From assembly GCA_018064575.1 (NCBI GenBank), contig JAGHUZ010000001.1, positions 1 to 5,623 on the forward strand: 5,623 bases of DNA, given 5' to 3'. This DNA comes from Candidatus Minthomonas equi (lineage in GTDB: Bacteria; Bacteroidota; Bacteroidia; Bacteroidales; UBA932). Positions 1 to 5,623 of this stretch are shown piece by piece. The notes below the pieces were generated by a model that was given only the letters and a program-made list of their open reading frames with translations, ran no database searches and was not told the DNA's origin. The stretch's first letter is position 1. Every line of letters begins with the position of its first letter. Both the position numbers and the translations under genes were made by a program.

Positions 1-18
1 TTTCAGTCAGCGTTGGCG
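1..18 (+). other. C-terminal end of signal peptide of the outer membrane protein
   Basis: The first six codons translate to FQSALA and the mature protein would begin QTASITVKL. A-L-A before Gln fits the signal peptidase I pattern of small residues at -3 and -1. The hydrophobic core and start codon must lie upstream of the window. There is no Cys after the site, so it is not a lipoprotein signal. The mature N-terminus leads directly into the first beta-strand of the front domain, which supports this placement. Confidence 0.7.
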
Positions 19-2859
19 CAGACCGCTTCCATTACGGTCAAACTTGTGGACGCCGCTTCATCCGAACCGGTGGCCTTCGCTACCGTCTATCTGATGAAAG
101 AGGGTTCTGCTGAAAAAATGAATTTCGCATTGAGCGGTGATGACGGTGTGGCCGTTGTAGAAAAAGTTAAGAAAGGCAAATATACCTTGACTGCTGAAAT
201 GATGGGGTATTCGAAACTGACACAGCAAGTTACTGTCGAGGGAAAGAATCTGGACCTCGGGAGTCTAAAAATGAACACGGATGTGGCTACGCTGGATCAA
301 GCGGTGGTTTCTGCTACAGGTAATGCCATAGTGGTGAAAAAGGATACCATAGAGTATAATGCAGGGATGTTCAAGACTACTGACAATGATGCTTTGGAAG
401 ACCTGCTCAAGAAACTTCCGGGTGTAGAGGTGGCTTCTGACGGTTCCATTACCGCCAATGGGAAGACCATCAACAAAATAACCATTGATGGCAGAACCTT
501 CTTTCTGGATGACCCGCAGATAGCATCCAAGAATATTCCGGCCAAGATAGTCGAGAAAGTCAAGGTTCTTGAGAAGAGGTCGGAACAGGCTGAGTTTACC
601 GGCATCGATGACGGTGAGGAGGAAACGGTTATCGACCTGTCTGTGAAGAAAGGTATGATGAAGGGATGGTTCGGTACATTGACCGGCGGTGGGGGACAGG
701 ATATGCCTGCCGCTTCGGATAACAAGAGCAGTGACGGGCGTTGGCAGTCCTCCGGAATGGTAGGACGTTTCACCGAAAAAAGCCAAATCAGTTTTATCGG
801 AAACGGAAACAATACGAATAACCGCGGTCTTATGGATATGGCTTCTTCTGTGATGGGGTCTATGCGTGGCGGAGGACGTGGAATGGGAGGCGGCCGCGGA
901 ATGTTCGGCGGCTCCAACGGTATCACCACTTCCTGGATGGGTGGAGTGAATGCCAATACATCATTCGGTGATGATCCGGACAATGAAATAGGTGGAAACT
1001 ATATGTACAATGGCTCTGATAACAGAACGGAATCAGAGAGTAATAAACTGACCTTCCTGAGCGAAGGCAAGAATCTCTCATCGAAGAATTCCGGAGCCAG
1101 CAACACTACCACGCAGGGACATCGCGCGGGTGCGGAACTTGAGTGGGCTCCGTCAAAACAATTCTCCCTGCTTTTCCGTCCCCAGTTCAGTTATGGTTCA
1201 GGTTCTTTCGATGAGAACAGTCTGGTCGATACCAGATATACTTTCAATGATGGAAGCGTGGACTCCTTGGTGAATAACAGTAAAAGCCATTCTTTCGGTG
1301 ATAATAACAATTGGCGGACTAACGGGCGTCTCCTTCTAAGACAGCGGCTCGGAAAGAACAGCGGCCGCTCCCTTTCACTGAATGTCGATTATTCCCTCTC
1401 CAAGAGCACCATCGACGGAAACAATTTCTCTGAAACCAAGACCGACTGGAACGAAAGTTCACAGACTTGGAAGAATACATCTGTTATCGACCAACGCTAT
1501 AATCAGTTACAGAAGACTTACTCGCTGTCAGCAAATCTGACTTATACCGAGCCTCTCGGTAAGAATTTCTTTCTTCAGGGGTCATACCGTTTCGCCTGGA
1601 ATAAGAACGAATCTGAAAAAATGACTTATTACAGGGAATCCGGTGACTTGGATGCGGACTATTCAAATCAGTTCGATAATAATTTCATCAATCAGAATAT
1701 GCGTCTGTCCCTGGCCAAGCAGGAGGATAAGTACAATATCCAGATAGGGGCCAGTGCACAGCCCTCAAGTACCGACAGCAAAGCATTTCTTTTCAGTGAA
1801 CAAGGAAGCCCGGTGACATATAGGGATACATCATATACAGTGTGGAATTTTTCTCCTACTGCCAGAATCGAATTCGAATTTTCCGATTATGAATTTCTGA
1901 GACTGAATTACCGTGGACAGACTAATCAGCCAAGTATCAATCAGCTATCTCCCGTTCCGGATAATTCCGATCCTCTTAACATATCACTCGGTAATCTCTT
2001 TCTGGACCCCTCCTTCAATCACCGTGTCTGGTTCGATTACCGCAGAACCAATATGGAAAGCTTCGGCTCCATCGGCTGTATGCTCAGTTTCAATTATACC
2101 AAAGATGCGATAGTCAATTCCAGCTGGTACACACCCGACGGCATACAGTATATTGTGCCTCTGAATGCCAGTGCCCCCTCATATAACGGGAATCTGATGG
2201 TTATGGGGAATACACCTATAGGAGGAAAGGATTCCAAGTTCTCCCTGAATTCGTTTACGAGATTTTCCACGACGAGCGCGATGTCCTATTCCGGAAATGG
2301 AGAGGCATCCACAGTGGAAGATATATTGTCATCGAAAGATTTGCAGGAGGGGAGAACTACTTCTATTTCTGCCAACGAACATTTGACATTCGTTTACAGA
2401 AACGACTGGGCGGAGGTCAGACTCGGAGGAGTAGTCGGATATAACCGTGCGTGGTACACCATCAAGACAAATCAGAATTCCGAGACTTGGAACAATCAGC
2501 TGACTGGAGAATTCAATGTGACGCTCCCTTGGAAAATGGAGGTTAAAAGCGATGGACGTTATTATATTTATCACGGTTATTCCGACGGCTATAATGAGAA
2601 TAAGTTCGTATGGAATGCGGAGCTGGCCCAGTCGTTCTTGAAAAACAAGTTGACTCTCCGTCTTAAGGTGTATGATATCCTGAACAAGTCTAAGAATATC
2701 AATCGTTCCACCACTGATAATTATGTGCAGGATTCCTGGTCGAATACTCTCGGACGCTATGTGATGCTTTCCCTTACATTCAAGTTCGGAAACTTCGCGG
2801 AAGCGGGTAAGTTTATGCCACACAGAGGCCCTGGCGGCCATCACGGTATGCACAGATAG
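1..2859 (+). CDS. Outer membrane beta-barrel protein, TonB-dependent-receptor-like, 5' end outside window
   Basis: The open frame runs from the first base to TAG at 2857-2859 (952 codons). Codons 1-6 read FQSALA, followed by QTAS, which looks like the end of a signal peptide cut after ALA; the true start is therefore upstream and the TTG at 13 is not a start. Codons about 10-90 form a CarboxypepD_reg-like beta-sandwich (EPVAFATVYL, KGKYTLTAEMMGY). Codons about 98-217 form a plug-like domain, with LPGVEV, ITIDGRTFF and SEQAEFTGIDDGEEE. The rest is rich in alternating aromatic/polar strands and Asn/Ser loops, as expected for an outer-membrane barrel. The last strand appears to be VMLSLTFKFGNF, followed by a 20-residue tail rich in Gly, His and Met. 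It resembles the Bacteroidota 'outer membrane beta-barrel family' related to TonB-dependent receptors. No SusD-like partner is visible, so substrate and TonB dependence are unknown. Family call fairly sure, function not. Confidence 0.88.
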   Translation, partial: FQSALAQTASITVKLVDAASSEPVAFATVYLMKEGSAEKMNFALSGDDGVAVVEKVKKGKYTLTAEMMGYSKLTQQVTVEGKNLDLGSLKMNTDVATLDQAVVSATGNAIVVKKDTIEYNAGMFKTTDNDALEDLLKKLPGVEVASDGSITANGKTINKITIDGRTFFLDDPQIASKNIPAKIVEKVKVLEKRSEQAEFTGIDDGEEETVIDLSVKKGMMKGWFGTLTGGGGQDMPAASDNKSSDGRWQSSGMVGRFTEKSQISFIGNGNNTNNRGLMDMASSVMGSMRGGGRGMGGGRGMFGGSNGITTSWMGGVNANTSFGDDPDNEIGGNYMYNGSDNRTESESNKLTFLSEGKNLSSKNSGASNTTTQGHRAGAELEWAPSKQFSLLFRPQFSYGSGSFDENSLVDTRYTFNDGSVDSLVNNSKSHSFGDNNNWRTNGRLLLRQRLGKNSGRSLSLNVDYSLSKSTIDGNNFSETKTDWNESSQTWKNTSVIDQRYNQLQKTYSLSANLTYTEPLGKNFFLQGSYRFAWNKNESEKMTYYRESGDLDADYSNQFDNNFINQNMRLSLAKQEDKYNIQIGASAQPSSTDSKAFLFSEQGSPVTYRDTSYTVWNFSPTARIEFEFSDYEFLRLNYRGQTNQPSINQLSPVPDNSDPLNISLGNLFLDPSFNHRVWFDYRRTNMESFGSIGCMLSFNYTKDAIVNSSWYTPDGIQYIVPLNASAPSYNGNLMVMGNTPIGGKDSKFSLNSFTRFSTTSAMSYSGNGEASTVEDILSSKDLQEGRTTSISANEHLTFVYRNDWAEVRLGGVVGYNRAWYTIKTNQNSETWNNQLTGEFNVTLPWKMEVKSDGRYYIYHGYSDGYNENKFVWNAELAQSFLKNKLTLRLKVYDILNKSKNINRSTTDNYVQDSWSNTLGRYVMLSLTFKFGNFAEAGKFMPHRGPGGHHGMHR

Positions 2860-2869
2860 TAATGGCAAA

Positions 2870-3940
2870 TCAGCGCGAAGCCGTGAATGCAGCGAACTTC
2901 CGGATGAGATTTACCATATCATCCGGAAGTTCGCTTTCTACGTGGATATGTTCGTGGGTGCGGGGATGGGAGAATCCCAGCGTTCTGGCGTGAAGTGCCT
3001 GACGGGGAAGTATTGCGAAGCAATGGTCTATGAACTGGCGGTACCGGCTGTAGAGCGTTCCTTTCATAATTCTGTCACCGCCGTAGAGACTGTCATTGAA
3101 GAGCGGGTGGCCGATATGGTTCATATGGACACGAATCTGATGAGTCCTGCCTGTCTCAAGGCGGCATTCTATGACTGTTACATATCCCAGTCTCTGTAGA
3201 ACTTTCCAATGTGTGACAGCGTGTTTTCCAGACGCTTCATCAACTACCTTGTAACGTATCCTGTCGTTAGGGTCGCGGCCGATATTGGCATCTACGGTAC
3301 CTTGGTCTTCTTCTATGTCCCCCCATACGATGGCGGTGTATCTGCGTTCTATGGTGTGATGGAAGAACTGCTGGGAAAGAAACATCTGCGCATCATCGTT
3401 CTTGGCTATGAGAAGTGTCCCGGATGTGTCCTTATCGATTCTATGAACGAGAATTCCCATACGGTCATCTTCCGCATCGGCGTCCTGACGACGCCCAAGA
3501 TACCAGGCCAGCCCGTTGAGAAGGGTGCCTGAATAGTGACCGTGGCCTGGGTGGACGACCAGACCTGCAGGCTTGTTGATTACGAGGACGTCCTCATCCT
3601 CATATCGTATATCGAGCGGCATCTCTTCGGGAAGTATTTCGAATCCCCTTCGCCGGTATGGGAGCGATATGGTGATTACGTCCAGCGGCTTGATTTTGTA
3701 ACTCGATTTGGTGGGGTTCCCGTTGACATTTATGTAACCGGCATCCATCGCCAGCTGTATGCGGTGGCGGGACGTTCCTTCCATATGTGCCGTCAGGTAT
3801 TTGTCTATCCGAAGCATTTCCTGACCTTTGTCCACGGTAAATCGGAAATGTTCGAACATTCCGCTCTCGGACTCGTTCTGTTCCTGCTCAAGTTCCGAAT
3901 CTTCCCCGTTCAGCGGAACGATGTCCTCCTTGTCATTCAT
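2870..3940 (-). CDS. rluD: RluA/RluD-family 23S rRNA pseudouridine synthase
   Basis: This 356-residue protein isomerises uridine to pseudouridine in RNA; the best-matching family member, RluD, acts on helix 69 of 23S rRNA (positions 1911, 1915, 1917). Residues about 42-95 form an S4 RNA-binding domain (RIDKYL, INVNG). The catalytic domain follows: INKPAGLVVHPG at 121-132, HRIDKDTSG at 166-174 with the family's catalytic Asp at 169, and GRTHQIRVH at 264-272. All key motifs are intact. The first 28 residues are an acidic extension rich in Glu, Asp and Gln, which makes it somewhat longer than E. coli RluD; Met28 is a possible later start. The ATG at 3940 is preferred because it overlaps the PASTA stop codon by 8 bases in an ATGAATGA arrangement, suggesting translational coupling. 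It is transcribed with the PASTA gene and converges on the outer-membrane gene 10 bases away. Paralogues exist in Bacteroidota, so the exact target uridines are inferred. Confidence 0.93.
   Translation of the reverse strand: MNDKEDIVPLNGEDSELEQEQNESESGMFEHFRFTVDKGQEMLRIDKYLTAHMEGTSRHRIQLAMDAGYINVNGNPTKSSYKIKPLDVITISLPYRRRGFEILPEEMPLDIRYEDEDVLVINKPAGLVVHPGHGHYSGTLLNGLAWYLGRRQDADAEDDRMGILVHRIDKDTSGTLLIAKNDDAQMFLSQQFFHHTIERRYTAIVWGDIEEDQGTVDANIGRDPNDRIRYKVVDEASGKHAVTHWKVLQRLGYVTVIECRLETGRTHQIRVHMNHIGHPLFNDSLYGGDRIMKGTLYSRYRQFIDHCFAILPRQALHARTLGFSHPRTHEHIHVESELPDDMVNLIRKFAAFTASR
2891..2935. terminator. Perfect 17-bp inverted repeat, possible terminator of the outer membrane protein gene
   Basis: AGCGAACTTCCGGATGA at 2891-2907 is followed by an 11-base loop and its exact reverse complement at 2919-2935. 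It starts 31 bases after the outer-membrane protein stop codon. On the + strand the stem is followed by TTCTACG, only a weak T-run; on the - strand there is no T-run. It lies wholly within the coding 3' end of rluD, where the arms encode SELPD and IRKFA. The most likely role is termination or 3'-end stabilisation of the rightward outer-membrane mRNA. The repeat is certain, the role is inferred. Confidence 0.6.
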
Positions 3941-4748
3941 TTTCCGTCTGAGAAGCAGGTCTGGCTACCTTGGTATGGTCTTTGGTGAAGTATAATGTCA
4001 CTCCGCTTCCACGTGTGGTGACAGATGAATCCGCCGGAGAGGGAATCTGCTTGTAAACGGATGCAGTGAGCGAGTCGGAATAAGAAATGACCGTGTCATC
4101 GAAGAGACACTTTTCGATATTGAATGAATTGTCCCATACGATGTCGCAGGCCATCTTGTATGTGTAGCCTATTACGTCGGGAACGGATGCTTTTTCATCA
4201 TTCGGATTCTGCCCCACTACAAGTGTGATTTTACTGTCCTGGGGAATCAATGTGCCTGCGGCAATCGGACGTCCCTTATATTCTTGACTCAGGACGTTGT
4301 TCGTGGCCATATCGTTCTCGTATTTCAGTTTCTCCAACTGGAGCCCTTTGGCAGATAATTCGGTTCGGGCCTGGCGTAATGAAAAACCTACCAGCAGGGG
4401 CATCTCGATTTTCTTCTGGATGACGGAATTTATGGTCAGGATGATTCTCCGGCCTTGTTTTACCATACTTCCAGCGGAGGGATTCTGGCGGAATATGGCT
4501 CCTCGTGGAAGAACTTTCGAGTAAACGGAATCGGTCACTTCCAGGCGGAATCCGTTTTTCGTCGCCAAGGCTCTGGCATCATCAAACTGCATCCCGTAAA
4601 AATCGGGAACTTCATATTCTTCATTGTGACGGGTGTACTTGGTAAGAGAGAAGTGTGCGATGAAGTACAATACTGCCAATACTGACAGTATTCCTGCCAA
4701 GGTCCATATCCACGGATGTCCGCTGTTGTTAATGTCTTCAGTACTCAT
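3933..4748 (-). CDS. Membrane-anchored stand-alone PASTA domain protein
   Basis: This 271-residue protein has a short cytoplasmic N-terminus, one transmembrane segment at about residues 13-33 (WIWTLAGILSVLAVLYFIAHF), and three PASTA-like repeats outside the membrane at about 46-107, 114-179 and 187-255. The repeats show the family pattern: VPDFYGMQFDDARA then QNPSAGSMVKQG; MPLLVGFSLRQARTEL then AGTLIPQDSKITLVVG; VPDVIGYTYKMACDIV then PSPADSSVTTRGSGVTLYF. PASTA domains in other proteins bind peptidoglycan fragments or beta-lactams, but here there is no kinase or transpeptidase domain, so the protein is probably a periplasmic ligand-binding or scaffold protein. The third repeat carries two cysteines (201 and 214). 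The ATG at 4748 is chosen because it puts the membrane segment near the N-terminus and an in-frame upstream extension is not needed. Its stop overlaps the start of rluD, and the pair is probably one operon driven from 4749-4847. Function in the cell is not established by sequence. Confidence 0.88.
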   Translation of the reverse strand: MSTEDINNSGHPWIWTLAGILSVLAVLYFIAHFSLTKYTRHNEEYEVPDFYGMQFDDARALATKNGFRLEVTDSVYSKVLPRGAIFRQNPSAGSMVKQGRRIILTINSVIQKKIEMPLLVGFSLRQARTELSAKGLQLEKLKYENDMATNNVLSQEYKGRPIAAGTLIPQDSKITLVVGQNPNDEKASVPDVIGYTYKMACDIVWDNSFNIEKCLFDDTVISYSDSLTASVYKQIPSPADSSVTTRGSGVTLYFTKDHTKVARPASQTENE

Positions 4749-4753
4749 ATCCG

Positions 4754-4784
4754 CAAAAATATGAAAAAAATCTGCTATAATAAA
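4754..4784 (-). promoter_or_regulatory. Candidate proximal promoter for the PASTA-rluD operon
   Basis: Read on the - strand, TATTTTTG (4761-4754) matches the Bacteroides -7 box TAnnTTTG. TTTA (4784-4781), 19 bases upstream, matches three of four bases of the -33 box TTTG. The -7 box ends 5 bases before the PASTA ATG at 4748, so transcription from here would begin at or next to the start codon. The region is AT-rich, which makes chance matches likely. A second candidate lies further upstream. Confidence 0.4.
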
Positions 4785-4794
4785 TTTCGGGCAT

Positions 4795-4824
4795 CAAATT
4801 TAAACAGCTTCTAATTATTTCAAA
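4795..4824 (-). promoter_or_regulatory. Candidate distal promoter for the PASTA-rluD operon
   Basis: On the - strand, TTTG (4824-4821), an 18-base spacer and TAAATTTG (4802-4795) resemble the Bacteroides -33/-7 promoter. Both boxes match fully, but the spacer is one base shorter than the 19 seen before rpmH. Use of this site would give a leader of roughly 40 bases before the PASTA ATG. It competes with the proximal candidate, and I cannot choose between them from sequence. Confidence 0.45.
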
Positions 4825-4833
4825 ACAGATTCT

Positions 4834-4841
4834 TAACTTTG
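4834..4841 (+). promoter_or_regulatory. Candidate -7 box of the rsmG promoter
   Basis: TAACTTTG matches TAnnTTTG exactly and ends 6 bases before the rsmG ATG at 4848. No good TTTG -33 box lies 19-21 bases upstream; the best is TTCT at 4809-4812. If active, the transcript would start within a few bases of the ATG. The box also overlaps the in-frame TTG at 4839, which argues against that TTG as a start codon. Confidence 0.5.
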
Positions 4842-4847
4842 TGCGTT

Positions 4848-5492
4848 ATGGAACAATATTTCGAGTTGACAGCGAAGCAGCGGGAGCAGTTCTCTTCCCT
4901 TGAAGCCCTGTACCGGGAATGGAATTCGAAAATCAATGTCATTTCACGCAAGGACATCGGGCAGTTCAGAGTGCATCATCTGCTTCATTCCCTGGCCATT
5001 GCACGTTATGTGAAAGATAATTCCATCGCCTTCGGCAATGTTCTGGACGTAGGTACCGGAGGCGGTTTCCCCGGGATACCGCTGGCGATAATGTTTCCTG
5101 ATACCCATTTTACCCTTTGCGATTCCATAGGAAAGAAAATCAAGGTGGTGGAGGCCGTTGCCCAGGCTTTGGGACTGAAGAACGTGGAGGCTCGATGGTG
5201 CCGTTGTGAAACACTTGCGGGCGGATATGACTGGGTCGTTTCGAGGGCGGTGACCGAGTTCCGGAATTTTATGCCTTTAGTGGAGGGTCTTTATTCGGAA
5301 GGGGTTATGTACCTGAAAGGAGGTGATGTTCTCTCCGAAATATCGGAATGTTGCAGAGTATGCAGTATTCCTTCTGCCCTGTTCTGTGTTCACAGTATCG
5401 CTGAATGGTTCGATGATGAATTTTTTAAAGAGAAATATTTGGTAATTAAACGGAAAGAACTACCTTTGCACTCCCTAAAAAGAAGTAATTAA
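4848..5492 (+). CDS. rsmG: 16S rRNA (guanine-527-N7)-methyltransferase RsmG (GidB)
   Basis: RsmG transfers a methyl group from S-adenosylmethionine to N7 of G527 (E. coli numbering) in 16S rRNA, near the decoding centre; loss in other bacteria gives low-level streptomycin resistance. The 214-residue product has the usual length and features: an N-terminal helix region with [12 protein letters not shown] at 25-36, HHLLHSLAI at 43-51, the SAM-binding motif [17 protein letters not shown] at 65-81, [12 protein letters not shown] at 91-102, VSRAV at 131-135 and YLKGG at 155-159. All look intact. The ATG at 4848 (MEQYFEL) is chosen over the in-frame TTG nine bases upstream because the latter lies in the presumed -7 promoter box and family members begin at about this point. 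The last 10-15 residues ([14 protein letters not shown]) are basic and look variable; they overlap the rpmH promoter. rpmH follows 11 bases later in the same direction. Confidence 0.95.
   Translation: MEQYFELTAKQREQFSSLEALYREWNSKINVISRKDIGQFRVHHLLHSLAIARYVKDNSIAFGNVLDVGTGGGFPGIPLAIMFPDTHFTLCDSIGKKIKVVEAVAQALGLKNVEARWCRCETLAGGYDWVVSRAVTEFRNFMPLVEGLYSEGVMYLKGGDVLSEISECCRVCSIPSALFCVHSIAEWFDDEFFKEKYLVIKRKELPLHSLKRSN
5438..5468 (+). promoter_or_regulatory. rpmH promoter inside the 3' end of rsmG
   Basis: TTTG (5438-5441), a 19-base spacer and TACCTTTG (5461-5468) are a full match to the Bacteroides -33/-7 promoter consensus TTTG and TAnnTTTG. It lies in the last coding codons of rsmG, 35 bases before the rpmH ATG, so the leader would be roughly 30 bases, A-rich and without a Shine-Dalgarno sequence. 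It would allow high L34 expression independent of rsmG. Confidence 0.75.
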
Positions 5493-5503
5493 TATTAGCA
5501 GAT

Positions 5504-5623
5504 ATGAAACGTACATTTCAGCCTTCACAGCGCAAGCGTCGTAACAAACACGGATTCCGTGAACGTATGTCCACTCCTAACGGACGTCGCGTACTCGCTG
5601 CACGTCGTCGTCACGGACGCAAG
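5504..5623 (+). CDS. rpmH: 50S ribosomal protein L34, 3' end outside window
   Basis: The ATG at 5504 opens a frame of 40 codons to the window edge: [20 protein letters not shown], then [20 protein letters not shown]. This is the diagnostic L34 sequence, a small and very basic protein of the large ribosomal subunit that contacts 23S rRNA. L34 in Bacteroidota is usually about 50 residues, so only some ten residues and the stop codon are missing; nothing suggests it is broken. It follows rsmG by 11 bases but has its own strong promoter candidate at 5438-5468. No Shine-Dalgarno sequence is visible upstream, only an A/T-rich leader, which is normal for this phylum. Confidence 0.97.
   Translation, partial: MKRTFQPSQRKRRNKHGFRERMSTPNGRRVLAARRRHGRK

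Noticed and set aside
13..15. TTG at 13 as the start of the outer membrane protein
   Set aside because: The frame is open to the first base and upstream codons complete a signal peptidase site (ALA before Gln), so the start is outside the window.
297..983. Long minus-strand open frame (228 codons) opposite the outer membrane protein gene, and a second one at 265-786
   Set aside because: Both are antisense to a clearly conserved coding region, with Pro/Ser-rich composition typical of shadow frames, and no recognisable domain or promoter.
1864..1880. Short AT-rich palindromic stretch around GAATTCGAATT in the outer membrane gene
   Set aside because: Short, within coding sequence for a beta-strand (IEFEF), and explained by the codons used.
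3847..3860. 14-bp perfect palindrome AATGTTCGAACATT inside rluD
   Set aside because: It encodes MFEHF within the RluD N-terminus, is far from any promoter, and could arise by chance; no second copy was noticed.
2942..3988. Three successive plus-strand open frames (2942-3199, 3209-3532, 3536-3988) opposite rluD
   Set aside because: They mirror the rluD coding strand, whose S4 and catalytic motifs are intact, and they show no family resemblance of their own.
4707..4716. DnaA-box-like TATCCACGG, considered because rsmG and rpmH often flank oriC
   Set aside because: It matches TTATCCACA only partly, is single, and lies in PASTA coding sequence; no cluster of boxes or AT-rich unwinding element accompanies it.
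4839..4847. TTG at 4839 as the start of rsmG
   Set aside because: It lies inside the TAACTTTG promoter box and would add only three residues; the ATG at 4848 gives the expected N-terminus.

Overview
The window looks like ordinary chromosomal sequence from a member of the Bacteroidota, most likely Bacteroidales. The evidence is a large outer-membrane beta-barrel protein with a carboxypeptidase-like front domain, a stand-alone membrane-anchored PASTA protein paired with an RluD-type pseudouridine synthase, Bacteroides-type promoter boxes (TTTG and TAnnTTTG), and no clear Shine-Dalgarno sequences. I cannot resolve genus or species from sequence alone.

Layout. Bases 1-2859 (+) hold the outer-membrane protein gene, whose 5' end lies outside the window; the first six codons are the end of a signal peptide. 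After a 10-base gap the convergent rluD gene (2870-3940, -) begins at its 3' end. rluD overlaps by 8 bases the upstream PASTA gene (3933-4748, -), so these two form an operon read leftward. A 99-base AT-rich intergenic region (4749-4847) carries divergent promoter candidates. Rightward from it run rsmG (4848-5492) and, 11 bases later, rpmH (5504 to the window edge, 3' end missing). rpmH has its own well-formed promoter inside the end of rsmG.

Function. Three of the genes concern the ribosome: RluD modifies 23S rRNA, RsmG methylates 16S rRNA, and L34 is a large-subunit protein. The PASTA protein is probably a periplasmic, peptidoglycan-related sensor or scaffold. The outer-membrane protein is a transport or surface protein of unknown substrate and is not obviously linked to the others.

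No insertion sequence, CRISPR array, tRNA, rRNA, toxin-antitoxin or defence system was seen, and I found no convincing new biological system. The points most worth a second look are a perfect 17-bp inverted repeat built into the conserved 3' coding end of rluD just beyond the outer-membrane protein stop, the promoter boxes only 5-6 bases from the rsmG and PASTA start codons (possible leaderless mRNAs), and the gene order.
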